Source: JBHIBA01 sp046758845
GTDB lineage: Bacteria; UBA8248; JACPRG01; G963555815
Assembly: GCA_046758845.1 (NCBI GenBank)
Contig: JBHIBA010000035.1
Location: 1-23,295, forward strand
Reading direction: 5' to 3'
DNA length: 23,295 nt
Shown: piece after piece, positions 1-7,513 of the stretch
Numbering within the stretch: the first letter of the stretch is position 1
Layout of the letters: each line of letters starts with the position of its first letter
Notes under the pieces: model-generated
What the model was told of the DNA's origin: nothing
Databases searched by the model: none
The model's input: only the letters and a program-made list of their open reading frames with translations
Made by a program: the position numbers and the translations under genes

Positions 1-182
1 CGGCGGCGGGCAGGATTCCCGCGCCACCAGCGGAAATCGCGGCCTATGCGCCCGCCCCGATCTCCTCTCCGGGCTGCGCCCGCGGGGTCTGCGACCCCTC
101 GCTCAGATCGGCGCTACGACGTCATTCGGCCTCACCCTGCCCGACCAACCAAGAACCCGCTGCCCCGGGCCTCCGGCTGCGG
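1..182. other. Non-coding stretch after nuoH2
   Basis: I see no credible gene in these bases. They lie directly downstream of nuoH2 in its direction of transcription. A nuoI gene, which follows nuoH in the main operon, does not start here, and minus-strand frames are closed by stops soon after nuoH2. The stretch holds a nested double hairpin (59-109). A gene could still begin to the left of the window. Confidence 0.6.
59..109. repeat. Nested double hairpin downstream of nuoH2
   Basis: Outer arms GATCT (59-63) and AGATC (105-109) enclose two perfect small hairpins with three-base loops: GGGC/GCCC (71-81) and GGGGTC/GACCCC (84-98). There is no T-tract on either side, so a classic intrinsic terminator is unlikely. 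The design resembles REP-type elements and could protect the 3' end of the nuoH2 transcript. Whether it recurs in the genome cannot be seen from one copy. Confidence 0.45.
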
Positions 183-1136
183 CTACACAAAGTACATGAC
201 CAGACCCGTGACGAAGATGTTGGCCAGCGTGAGGGGGAACATCACCTTCCAGCCCAGCCTCATCAGCTGATCGTAGCGGAATCGCGGAAGCGTCGCCCTC
301 AGCCACATCATGATGAACATCCCGATGAGCACTTTAATGATGAACCAGTGCGCGCCGGGGAGGATCGGGCCCAAGTGGCCCCCGAAGAAAACGATGGCCG
401 CAATGGAGCAGACGACCATCATGTTGGCGTATTCCGCGAGGAAGAAAAAGGCGAACTTCATCCCGCTGTACTCGGTGTGAAATCCGGCGACCAGCTCCGT
501 CTCCGCTTCCGGCAGGTCGAAGGGTATCCGGTTCGTCTCGGCCAGCCCGGCGGTGAAGAACAGGACGAAGGCCAGCGGCTGGTAAAAGATGAACCAGACG
601 TCTTTTTGGGCCTCCACGATGCTCAGCAGATTCAGCGAGCCGGCCACCATCAGCGGCCCGATGAGGGCGAAGCCCAGGAAGATCTCGTAGGAGATCATCT
701 GGGCGGCGCTCCGGAAGCCTCCCAGCATCGAGTATTTGCTGCCCGAGGACCAACCGGCCATCACCACGCCGAAAACCCCCAGGGAGGATACCCCCACGAT
801 GAAGAGCAACCCGATATTGAGGTTGGCGATGAAAAATCCCTCCGAGATGGGAATGACCGAATACACGACGAACGCGGGGATGAGGGCGAACAAGGGCGCC
901 AGCAAAAACACGGCCCAGTCGGCCTCCCGGGGGATGATGTCTTCCTTCAGGAAAAGTTTCAGGCCGTCGGCGATGGGCTGAAGGAGCCCGTGGGGCCCCA
1001 CCCGCATGGGACCGAGGCGGACCTGCATGTGACCGATGATCTTCCGCTCGAAATACGTCATGTACGCCACCAGCAGGGACACCACACCCCACACGATGAC
1101 GATCTTGATGGATGCGAACAGCACCTCCAGCCACAT
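183..1136 (-). CDS. nuoH: NADH-quinone oxidoreductase subunit H, second copy (NuoH2)
   Basis: Membrane 'heel' subunit of complex I. It joins the peripheral and membrane arms and forms much of the quinone-access channel. The 317-residue product is strongly hydrophobic and carries family signatures: YFERKIIGHMQVRLGPMRVG near the N-terminus, LLQPIADGLKLFLKED, and LPEAETELVAGFHTEYSGMKF in the acidic matrix-side loop. I chose the ATG at 1136 because it begins the conserved first membrane helix. The frame stays open further upstream, but that part is out-of-family and overlaps nuoD2. It is the last gene of the second set (A2-B2-C2-D2-H2) and is clearly divergent from NuoH1 at 10932-11954. It lies 76 bases after nuoD2, with a hairpin in the gap. 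Confidence 0.95.
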   Translation of the reverse strand: MWLEVLFASIKIVIVWGVVSLLVAYMTYFERKIIGHMQVRLGPMRVGPHGLLQPIADGLKLFLKEDIIPREADWAVFLLAPLFALIPAFVVYSVIPISEGFFIANLNIGLLFIVGVSSLGVFGVVMAGWSSGSKYSMLGGFRSAAQMISYEIFLGFALIGPLMVAGSLNLLSIVEAQKDVWFIFYQPLAFVLFFTAGLAETNRIPFDLPEAETELVAGFHTEYSGMKFAFFFLAEYANMMVVCSIAAIVFFGGHLGPILPGAHWFIIKVLIGMFIMMWLRATLPRFRYDQLMRLGWKVMFPLTLANIFVTGLVMYFV

Positions 1137-1157
1137 GGGGCGTATCAGTTCCCTTCT

Positions 1158-1181
1158 GCGGCCCGGATGTTGCCGGGCCGC
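1158..1181. repeat. Perfect 9-bp hairpin between nuoD2 and nuoH2
   Basis: GCGGCCCGG (1158-1166) and CCGGGCCGC (1173-1181) are perfectly complementary around a 6-base loop. There is no following T-run on the minus-strand transcript, so it is more likely an mRNA processing or stability element, or a partial attenuator, than a full terminator. Confidence 0.5.
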
Positions 1182-1212
1182 CCGGCCGTGCGAGGGGACC
1201 GAGCCGGACCGC

Positions 1213-2343
1213 TCAGCGGTCCACCTCGCCCAGGACGACGTCGATGCTTCCGATGGCCGCAACGGCGTCGGCCACAAGCTGGTTCTGCAACATAATGGGT
1301 AATGACTGAAGGTTGACGAAAGAGGGCGGGCGGATCCTCAGCCGATAGGGTCTGTCCGTTCCATCGCTGACCAGATAGTAGCCCAGCTCACCTTTCGGCC
1401 CCTCGATCCGGTGGTAGACATCTCCTTCCCGGGGTTTCAGCGTCCTCGGCACCTTGGCCATCGTCCTTCCGGCGGGCAGGTCGGCCGCCGCCTGCTCGAT
1501 GATGTAGCAGCTCTGGCGCATCTCTTCCAGCCGCACGAGGTAGCGGTCATAAATGTCGCCGTTTTTCCCCACCGGCACGGTGAAGTCGAAGTCCTCATAA
1601 ACGGCGTAGGGCTCGGCCTTGCGGACGTCGAAGGCCACGCCGGACCCGCGCAGAATCGGGCCGCTGGCGCCCATGTTGACCGCGTCTTCCGCCGACAGCA
1701 CCGCCACCCCCCGCGTGCGGGACTTCCAGATCCGATTCTCGGTTAATAAATCTTCATAGTCGTACATGGCCGTGGGGAACTCACGGGCGAAGCGCTCACA
1801 CCCCAGGAAGAACTCCTGCGGCGGGTCCTCGGCGATTCCCCCCACCCGGAAGCTGTGGACGGTGAGGCGGGCCCCGTAGGCGGTCTCGAACAGGTCCAGG
1901 ATCTTCTCCCGGTCGCGGAAGCAGTAAAGAAAGACCGTCATGGCCCCGATGTCCAGGGCGTGGGTCCCGAGCCACAGGAGGTGGCTGGCGATCCGCGCGA
2001 GTTCGGCCGTGATCACGCGGATGTAGTGCGCCCGTAAGGGGACCTCCAGCCCCAGGAGCTTTTCCGCGACCTCCACGTAGCCCAGGTTGTTGGCGGGAGA
2101 GGCGACGTAGTCCGTCCGGTCCGTATAGGGGACGAACTGGCCGTAGGGAATGCTCTCGCCTATCTTCTCCACGCCGCGGTGCAGGTAGCCGATGTCGCAG
2201 TCCACGTGGCGGATGGTCTCCCCGTCCAGTTGAAGGATGACCCGGAGCACACCGTGGGTGCTGGGGTGCTGGGGACCCATGTTGATGACCAGCTCTTCGG
2301 TCTGCGGGATGATGTGTTCGGGTTCAGGGGGCGCTTGGACCAC
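1213..2343 (-). CDS. nuoD: NADH-quinone oxidoreductase subunit D, second copy (NuoD2, short class)
   Basis: 49-kDa-type subunit that holds the quinone head-group site next to cluster N2. About 376 residues. The quinone-site signature GPQHPSTHG is at residues 23-31 (His26, His30) and the tyrosine of DRTDY at about 79. The C-terminus is GSIDVVLGEVDR, as in the family. Compared with NuoD1, it is 25 residues shorter between the LP motif and the EGP motif near the C-terminus, because the segment containing EALIHHF is missing. I prefer the GTG at 2343, which has AGGAAG eight bases upstream. A GTG at 2352 that overlaps the nuoC2 stop (GTGA) is the alternative. No nickel-binding CxxC pairs are present, so it is not a hydrogenase large subunit. 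Confidence 0.93.
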   Translation of the reverse strand: MVQAPPEPEHIIPQTEELVINMGPQHPSTHGVLRVILQLDGETIRHVDCDIGYLHRGVEKIGESIPYGQFVPYTDRTDYVASPANNLGYVEVAEKLLGLEVPLRAHYIRVITAELARIASHLLWLGTHALDIGAMTVFLYCFRDREKILDLFETAYGARLTVHSFRVGGIAEDPPQEFFLGCERFAREFPTAMYDYEDLLTENRIWKSRTRGVAVLSAEDAVNMGASGPILRGSGVAFDVRKAEPYAVYEDFDFTVPVGKNGDIYDRYLVRLEEMRQSCYIIEQAAADLPAGRTMAKVPRTLKPREGDVYHRIEGPKGELGYYLVSDGTDRPYRLRIRPPSFVNLQSLPIMLQNQLVADAVAAIGSIDVVLGEVDR

Positions 2344-2348
2344 CGCTC

Positions 2349-3383
2349 TCACTTCCTGGGGTGCACGGGCCGGCTGGCAGAGGCAATCTGCCGCTCGACC
2401 CACCGCAGCCCGAAGCCGTCTCCCCGCACGGGGTACTCCTTCCGCAAGGGGAAGCCTTCCCAGTCCTCGGGGAGCAAGATGCGGCGAAGGTCGGGGTGAC
2501 CCTCGAACTCGATGCCGAACATGTCGTAGGCCTCGCGTTCGAGCCAGTTGGCCGCCCCCCAGACGTCCACCACGGAGGGGACGGCCTCGCCCTCGGCCAA
2601 ACGGACCTTCAGCCGAAGCCGTTCCGAGCGTTCCAGGGAGAACAACTGGTAGACGACCTCGAAGGGACGATCACGCTGCGGGTAGTGGACGCCGCACAGG
2701 TCGGACAAGTAATCGAATCCGTGCTGCGTCTTGAGGTGCTCGCAGAGCTCCCGGATCCGGCCGGCCGGTACGACCATGGACACCTCGTCCGGCTTCCCGG
2801 TGAAAGAGGTCACCTCCTCGACCTCTTCTCCCAGGAGCGCCCGGGCGGCCTTCACCCCCGGGAGGGATTCGATGGGGTCCTCCGGGGATTCCTCGGCGGT
2901 GGCTGGCTCGGCTTCCCCGGCTTCTTTCGGGGGTTCCTCGGCGGTGCCTGGCTCGGCTTCCCCGGCTTCTTTCGGGGCTTCCTCAGCAGAGGTCGGCTCG
3001 GCCTCCCCGGTTTCTTCCGGGGATTCCTCTGCGGTGGCCGATTCGGGTTCTCCGGCTTCCTTCGGGGCTTCCTCCGCGGAGGTCGGCTCGGCCTCCCCGG
3101 CTTCCTTCGGGGCTTCCTCGGCGGTGGCCGATTCGGCTTCCCCGGCTTCCTTCGGGGCTTCCTCGGCGGAGGCCGTTTCGGCCTCCCCGGTTTCTTCCGG
3201 GGATTCCTCTGCGGAGGCTTGTTCGGGTTCTCCGGCTTCCTTCGGGGCTTCCCCGGCTTCGGCCGATTCGGCTCCCCCGGAGGCTTCTGCACTCTCTTCG
3301 GCGGGAGTGGCCGACGAGGGCTCCTTTGGCGCTTCGGCCTCCTCGGGCCGGTCAGTCTCCGCCGCGTCGTTCTCTTTTGTCAT
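2349..3383 (-). CDS. nuoC: NADH-quinone oxidoreductase subunit C, second copy, with acidic repeat extension (NuoC2)
   Basis: 30-kDa-type peripheral-arm subunit that packs against NuoD and NuoB. Of 344 residues, only about 172-344 are the NuoC fold, with the signature EREAYDMFGIEFEGHPDL and then RRILLPEDWEGFPLRKEYPV. Usual NuoC length is roughly 150-230. The first 170 residues are an Ala/Glu/Pro-rich, low-complexity tail containing eight 15-residue units (residues 45-164). The tail has very few hydrophobic residues and no signal peptide or membrane segment, so it is probably disordered and cytoplasmic. The ATG at 3383 follows nuoB2 by 15 bases and has AGGA upstream. The reading frame is continuous through the repeats, which argues that they are translated. 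A start inside the tail cannot be excluded. Confidence 0.9.
   Translation of the reverse strand: MTKENDAAETDRPEEAEAPKEPSSATPAEESAEASGGAESAEAGEAPKEAGEPEQASAEESPEETGEAETASAEEAPKEAGEAESATAEEAPKEAGEAEPTSAEEAPKEAGEPESATAEESPEETGEAEPTSAEEAPKEAGEAEPGTAEEPPKEAGEAEPATAEESPEDPIESLPGVKAARALLGEEVEEVTSFTGKPDEVSMVVPAGRIRELCEHLKTQHGFDYLSDLCGVHYPQRDRPFEVVYQLFSLERSERLRLKVRLAEGEAVPSVVDVWGAANWLEREAYDMFGIEFEGHPDLRRILLPEDWEGFPLRKEYPVRGDGFGLRWVERQIASASRPVHPRK
2892..3251 (-). repeat. Eight tandem 45-base units inside nuoC2
   Basis: The region encodes eight successive 15-residue units of the type EAPKEAGEAEPTSAE. Units 2 and 6 share a variant opening, ESPEETGEAE, and units 1 and 5 share the variant GEPE. Units 1-4 therefore resemble units 5-8, giving a nested 180-base higher-order duplication. 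All units are exact multiples of three and keep the frame. Confidence 0.9.
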
Positions 3384-3398
3384 CGGTGTCCTGTGTCG

Positions 3399-3875
3399 TT
3401 ACCCCCGCAGGAATTTTTCCTGCTGGATTTTCTCTTGCAGCTTCAGGACGCCCCACATCAGGGCCTCGGGCCTTGGGGGGCATCCTGAGACGTAAACGTC
3501 CACCGGCACGACCTGGTCCACCCCCTGAAGGGTCGAGTAGGTGTTGAACGGACCCCCTGCCGTGGAGCAGCTCCCCATGGAGATCACCCAGCGGGGCTCG
3601 GGCATCTGGTCGTAAACCTTCCGCAGCACGGGGGCCATTTTGTAGGTGACGGTGCCGGCCACGATCATCACGTCCGACTGGCGCGGCGTCGCCCGGAAGA
3701 TGATCCCGAACCGGTCGAAATCGTACCGGGAGGCCCCGGTCGCCATCATCTCGATGGCGCAGCAGGCCAGTCCGAACGTCATGGGCCACAAGGCCGACTT
3801 CCGGGCCCAGTTGACCAGATAATCCAGGGAGGTGGTCAGGATGTTCTCCTGAAAACGGTGCTCGACTATACCCAT
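3399..3875 (-). CDS. nuoB: NADH-quinone oxidoreductase subunit B, second copy (NuoB2)
   Basis: Carries the terminal [4Fe-4S] cluster N2, which hands electrons to quinone. The 158-residue product has the four ligands: tandem Cys38-Cys39 (GLACCAIEMMA), Cys103 (ISMGSC) and Cys132 (GCPPRPE). Length is normal. The ATG at 3875 overlaps the end of nuoA2 by 10 bases, so translation is probably coupled. It differs from NuoB1 across the middle: TVTYKMAPVLRKVYDQMPEP here versus RVSKKMAPVIRRLYEQMPEP there. The two are therefore paralogues of some age and not a recent duplication. Confidence 0.96.
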   Translation of the reverse strand: MGIVEHRFQENILTTSLDYLVNWARKSALWPMTFGLACCAIEMMATGASRYDFDRFGIIFRATPRQSDVMIVAGTVTYKMAPVLRKVYDQMPEPRWVISMGSCSTAGGPFNTYSTLQGVDQVVPVDVYVSGCPPRPEALMWGVLKLQEKIQQEKFLRG

Positions 3876-4258
3876 TCCAGCGCCCCCTTCTTCCAGGCGT
3901 AGATGTAGCCCACCAGGAGGATCAGAATGAAGAGCATCATCTCGATGAACCCGAACAGGCCGATGCGGTCATACACCACCGCCCACGGAAATAGGAATAC
4001 GCTCTCCACGTCGAAGAGCAGGAAGAGAATGGCGACGAGATAAAACCGGATGGAGACGTGTTCCCCGGCCCTGACCAGCGGGGGAATGCCGCACTCGTAG
4101 GGAGAGAGCTTTTCCGGATCCGGCCGGTTCGGGCGAACAAGGGCCGCGATCAGCAGTGTCCCCGCTCCGAAGGCCGCCGCCACCAGGAGAAAGATGAAGA
4201 CGGGGACGAACGGGTGGATCGACGTATAGTCGCTCAAGAACCGGTTCAGCGCTTCCAC
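3866..4258 (-). CDS. nuoA: NADH-quinone oxidoreductase subunit A, second copy (NuoA2)
   Basis: Small three-helix membrane subunit near the quinone entry site. 130 residues, with hydrophobic segments near residues 17-40, 72-95 and 100-122. It has the diagnostic SPYECG motif in the first loop and FDVESVFLFPWAV in the second helix. I chose the GTG at 4258, with GGGGGG eight bases upstream. It is the first gene of the second set and follows a promoter-like sequence at 4351-4378. Confidence 0.94.
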   Translation of the reverse strand: MEALNRFLSDYTSIHPFVPVFIFLLVAAAFGAGTLLIAALVRPNRPDPEKLSPYECGIPPLVRAGEHVSIRFYLVAILFLLFDVESVFLFPWAVVYDRIGLFGFIEMMLFILILLVGYIYAWKKGALEWV

Positions 4259-4350
4259 GTTACAGGCCCCCCGTGCGCGCCATCATTCGGACAGCCAGGA
4301 CAGATGTAAGGGGCAAAACGAAAACAATTCTTCGCAAGAAATCTTAGACA

Positions 4351-4378
4351 ATTATAGCCCCTTCCCACTGTGTGCAAA
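4351..4378 (-). promoter_or_regulatory. Putative promoter for the second nuo set, overlapped by a dyad
   Basis: On the minus strand a perfect TATAAT (4351-4356) lies 16 bases from TTTGCA (4373-4378), or 15 bases from TTGCAC. This sits in a locally AT-rich gap in an otherwise GC-rich window, 93 bases before the nuoA2 start. CCCCTT (4358-4363) and AAGGGG (4378-4383) form an inverted repeat that brackets the spacer, which could be an operator. No terminator with a T-run is visible after nuoN, so read-through from the main operon may also occur. Confidence 0.5.
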
Positions 4379-4407
4379 AGGGGAGAATTGTACTTTTTTT
4401 CACAAAT

Positions 4408-5937
4408 TCAGAAGCCCCCCGTGACGGCCAGGTTCGCCAGGGCCAAAGCCTGGGACGGGAAAATCCCCAGGTGCAGCGTGCCCCAAGCCGCGATGAGCAA
4501 CCCGGCGGCCACCAGAACGCCCACCCGGAGAACGACCGCCTGGGGATTCAGGGGCCCGGACGCCGCCCCCAGCGATCCAGCAACGGCCTCCCGAACTCCT
4601 CGGATTTCTTGGGGTTCCCGCATGTACAGATGAACCACCACCTCGAGGTAGTAATACACCGCCGCCACACTGTTGAGGACCGCAAGGATGACCAGCCAGG
4701 TGTAGCCGGCCTGGACGGCGGCGCTGAAGACGTAGAACTTGCCCACAAAGCCGGCCGTCGGCGGCAACCCCGCGAGGCTGAACATGAACAGAGCGAGCGC
4801 GAAGCCCATGGCCGGATGCCGATAGCCGAGCCCATCGTAGTCCGACAGTTCCAGCGGTTCCCGGCCCTGCCCGCTCAAGCCCCCCAGGGCGATGATCACG
4901 CCGAAGGCCCCCACCGTGCTCAGGGTGTACTGGAGCAGGTAGAACAGCAGCCCCCCCGCGCCGGCCGGATTCAGGGCGACCAGCGCGACGAGAAGGTATC
5001 CGGCATGGGCGATGCTGGAATAGGCCAGCATCCTCTTGAGGTTGCGCTGGGTGATGGCAGCCACGTTGCCGATGGTCATGGTCAAAACGGCGACCACCCA
5101 GACAATGCCGCTCCAGTCGACGTGAAGGGCTGCCAGGGGCCCGGCGAACACCCGTAAAAACGCCGAGAACCCGGCGGCCTTGACGGCCGCCGCCATGAAG
5201 CCCGTCACCGACGTGGGCGCCCCCTCATAGACGTCAGGCGCCCACATGTGAAACGGGACGGCCGCCACCTTGAAGCCGAACCCGACCACCAGGAGGCCCA
5301 TCCCCGAGAGCAACAGCCAATCCGTCGTCCCTTCTCTCGCCCGGCGGGCCAGGGTCTCGGCCAGGGCCACGTGGTCGAACGTCCCCGTGCTCCCGTAAAT
5401 CAGGGCGATGCCGTACAGCAGAAAGCCGGTGGAAAACGCCCCCATCAGGAAGTATTTCAGGGAGGCCTCACTGGAGGCGGGGCGGGTTTTGAAAAATCCC
5501 GCGAGGACGTAGACGGCGAGGGACATCACCTCAAGGCCCAGGAAGATGGTGATGAGGTTCGAGCCGCCGGCCATCATGATCATCCCCGCCGCCGCGAAGA
5601 GGACCAGGGCGTAGTATTCTCCGTTTGCGATCCCCTCGCGCGCAGCGTACCCATGGGACAGGAGAATCGTCAGGCCGGTTCCCAGCAGGAAGATGAACGT
5701 GAAGGCGTGGGTCAGGCGGTCGGAAACGAACATCCCGCTGAAGGCCCGCTGCGGCGCATCCCACCCCCAGACGGCCGAGGCGGCCGCCCCCGCGAGGAAA
5801 AAGAGGCTTAAGCCCGTCAACCCGCCCAGGGTGCCACGGTGGAAGGCGTCCACCAGGAGCACCGCGATGGCCCCGGCGCACAGCCACAGGATGGGCAGAA
5901 TCGGCTGGAGGCTAACGTCGGGAATGCTGGGCCACAC
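4408..5937 (-). CDS. nuoN: NADH-quinone oxidoreductase subunit N (NuoN)
   Basis: Antiporter-like proton-pumping subunit of the membrane arm. 509 residues, almost wholly hydrophobic, consistent with about 14 membrane helices. Key charged residues in the membrane plane are present: Glu136 (GLEVMSL), Lys223 (GFKVAAVPFHMWAPD) and Lys253 (AAAVKAAGF). The GTG at 5937 has GGGGAG nine bases upstream and overlaps the 3' end of nuoM by 26 bases. It is the last gene of the 14-gene operon. Confidence 0.95.
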   Translation of the reverse strand: MWPSIPDVSLQPILPILWLCAGAIAVLLVDAFHRGTLGGLTGLSLFFLAGAAASAVWGWDAPQRAFSGMFVSDRLTHAFTFIFLLGTGLTILLSHGYAAREGIANGEYYALVLFAAAGMIMMAGGSNLITIFLGLEVMSLAVYVLAGFFKTRPASSEASLKYFLMGAFSTGFLLYGIALIYGSTGTFDHVALAETLARRAREGTTDWLLLSGMGLLVVGFGFKVAAVPFHMWAPDVYEGAPTSVTGFMAAAVKAAGFSAFLRVFAGPLAALHVDWSGIVWVVAVLTMTIGNVAAITQRNLKRMLAYSSIAHAGYLLVALVALNPAGAGGLLFYLLQYTLSTVGAFGVIIALGGLSGQGREPLELSDYDGLGYRHPAMGFALALFMFSLAGLPPTAGFVGKFYVFSAAVQAGYTWLVILAVLNSVAAVYYYLEVVVHLYMREPQEIRGVREAVAGSLGAASGPLNPQAVVLRVGVLVAAGLLIAAWGTLHLGIFPSQALALANLAVTGGF

Positions 5938-7492
5938 GTTTCAATTCTCCCCGCCCGTTTGCGGACCAGGGTGCGTTCGGCAGCGACGCCGTCCGTTCGG
6001 CCTTGGCCGAGATCCCCTTGAGCAGCCGGTCCACGGACGCTTCCATCTTGTTGAAGAAGGGCCGGGGGGCCAGGCCGATCCAGAAAACGAAGAGGACGAT
6101 GGGCGCCAAAACGGCCCACTCCCTCAGGCTGAGATCGCGCAGGGCGCGGTTCTCCTCACGAGAAACCTCCCCGAAGACCACCCGATGGATCATCCAGAGC
6201 ATGTAAACCGCAGCCAGGATGATCCCCAACGCCGCCCCGACCGTGGCCCAGCGGTGGACCTGAAAAGATCCCACCAAGAGGGTGAACTCGCCGACGAAGC
6301 CGTTCAGCCCCGGCAGGCCGATGGACGAGAAGGTCACGACGAGGAGCACCGCCGAGAAGGCCGGGACCACCCTGGCCAGCCCGCCGTAGTCTTCGATGAG
6401 GCGCGTGTGGCGCCGCTCATAGAGGATCCCGACCAGCAAGAAGAGGGCCCCGGTCGAGAGGCCGTGGTTCACCATCTGCAGGATGCCCCCCTGCACTCCC
6501 TGATGGTTGAAGGCGAACAGACCCAGCATGACAAACCCCAGATGGCTCACCGAGCTGTAGGCGACCAGTTTCTTGATGTCCGGCTGGACGTAGGCCATCA
6601 GCGCCCCGTACAGGATTCCCAGGACGGCCAGCACAACGATGAGCGGCGTGAAATCCTGGGCCGCCAGGGGGAAGAGGGTCATCCCGAAACGGACGAATCC
6701 ATACGTCCCCATCTTGAGCAAAATGCCCGCCAGGATGACGCTCCCCGCTGTGGGGGCCTCTACGTGGGCGTCCGGCAGCCAGGTGTGGAACGGGAGCATG
6801 GGGACCTTGATGGCAAAAGACAGGAAGAACGCCCCGAACAGCCACCACTGGCGATTGCCCGGAAGGTCGAGGCGGTCGAGTTCCAGGAAATTGAACGTCA
6901 GGATGTCGGTTTTCTCGAAATTCCAGTAGACCAGAAAGAGAATGGCCACCAGCATCAGGACGCTTCCGGCCATGGTGAACAGGAAGAACTTCACGGCCGC
7001 ATAGACCCGGTGCTCTCCCCCCCAGACGCCGATCAATATGGCCATGGGGATAAGCATGACTTCCCAGAACACGTAGAACAAGAACAGGTCCAGGGCGACA
7101 AATACCCCCAGCATGGCCGTTTCCAGAAAGAGAATGGCCACGTAGAATTCTTTGACGCGATTTTGAATTTCCCTCCAAGAGCTGAGGATGGCGATGGGAG
7201 TCAGAAAGGCGGTGAGCATGACCAGCAAAAGGCTGATCCCGTCCGCGCCGAGGCGGTAGTCGATCCCGAAACCGGGGATCCACGGGACCGTTTCGGTGAA
7301 CTGCATCACCCCCACGCCGGAGCGGAAGGCGAAGAAAAGGACCAGGCTGAGCGCGAAGGCGGCGGTCGAGAAGAGCAGGGCGATCCCCCGCAGCGCGGCG
7401 GGCTCGCGGCGGCTCCAGACTCCCACCACCGCCGCCCCCGCAAGGGGGAGGAAAACGATCCAGCTCAGAATCGGAAAGCCCAAGGGGTTCAT
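5912..7492 (-). CDS. nuoM: NADH-quinone oxidoreductase subunit M (NuoM)
   Basis: Antiporter-like pumping subunit between NuoL and NuoN. 526 residues, many membrane helices. The conserved pump residues are Glu144 (YVFWEVMLIPM), Lys229 (SFAIKVPMLPFHTWLPDAH) and Lys260 (GILLKMGTYGFVRF). The hydrophilic C-terminal 50 residues (about 477-526) extend past the last helix and encode the overlap with nuoN. ATG at 7492, 21 bases after nuoL. Confidence 0.95.
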   Translation of the reverse strand: MNPLGFPILSWIVFLPLAGAAVVGVWSRREPAALRGIALLFSTAAFALSLVLFFAFRSGVGVMQFTETVPWIPGFGIDYRLGADGISLLLVMLTAFLTPIAILSSWREIQNRVKEFYVAILFLETAMLGVFVALDLFLFYVFWEVMLIPMAILIGVWGGEHRVYAAVKFFLFTMAGSVLMLVAILFLVYWNFEKTDILTFNFLELDRLDLPGNRQWWLFGAFFLSFAIKVPMLPFHTWLPDAHVEAPTAGSVILAGILLKMGTYGFVRFGMTLFPLAAQDFTPLIVVLAVLGILYGALMAYVQPDIKKLVAYSSVSHLGFVMLGLFAFNHQGVQGGILQMVNHGLSTGALFLLVGILYERRHTRLIEDYGGLARVVPAFSAVLLVVTFSSIGLPGLNGFVGEFTLLVGSFQVHRWATVGAALGIILAAVYMLWMIHRVVFGEVSREENRALRDLSLREWAVLAPIVLFVFWIGLAPRPFFNKMEASVDRLLKGISAKAERTASLPNAPWSANGRGELKRVAQHSRR

Positions 7493-7513
7493 CGTCTTCC
7501 GCTCGGTCTCCGG

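Noticed and set aside
183..2343. Second set as part of a group 4 NiFe hydrogenase
   Set aside because: NuoD2 has no N- or C-terminal CxxC nickel ligands and keeps the quinone-site HPSTHG motif, so it is a complex I subunit.
2361..3488. Plus-strand 375-codon frame with Gly/Phe/Arg-rich repeats
   Set aside because: It is the antisense shadow of the NuoC2 repeat region. The periodicity comes from the 45-base units, and the minus-strand frame contains the conserved NuoC domain.
4259..4407. Intrinsic terminator between nuoN and nuoA2
   Set aside because: The CCCCTT/AAGGGG dyad has a 14-base loop and no T-run after it on the minus strand, so it does not look like a terminator.
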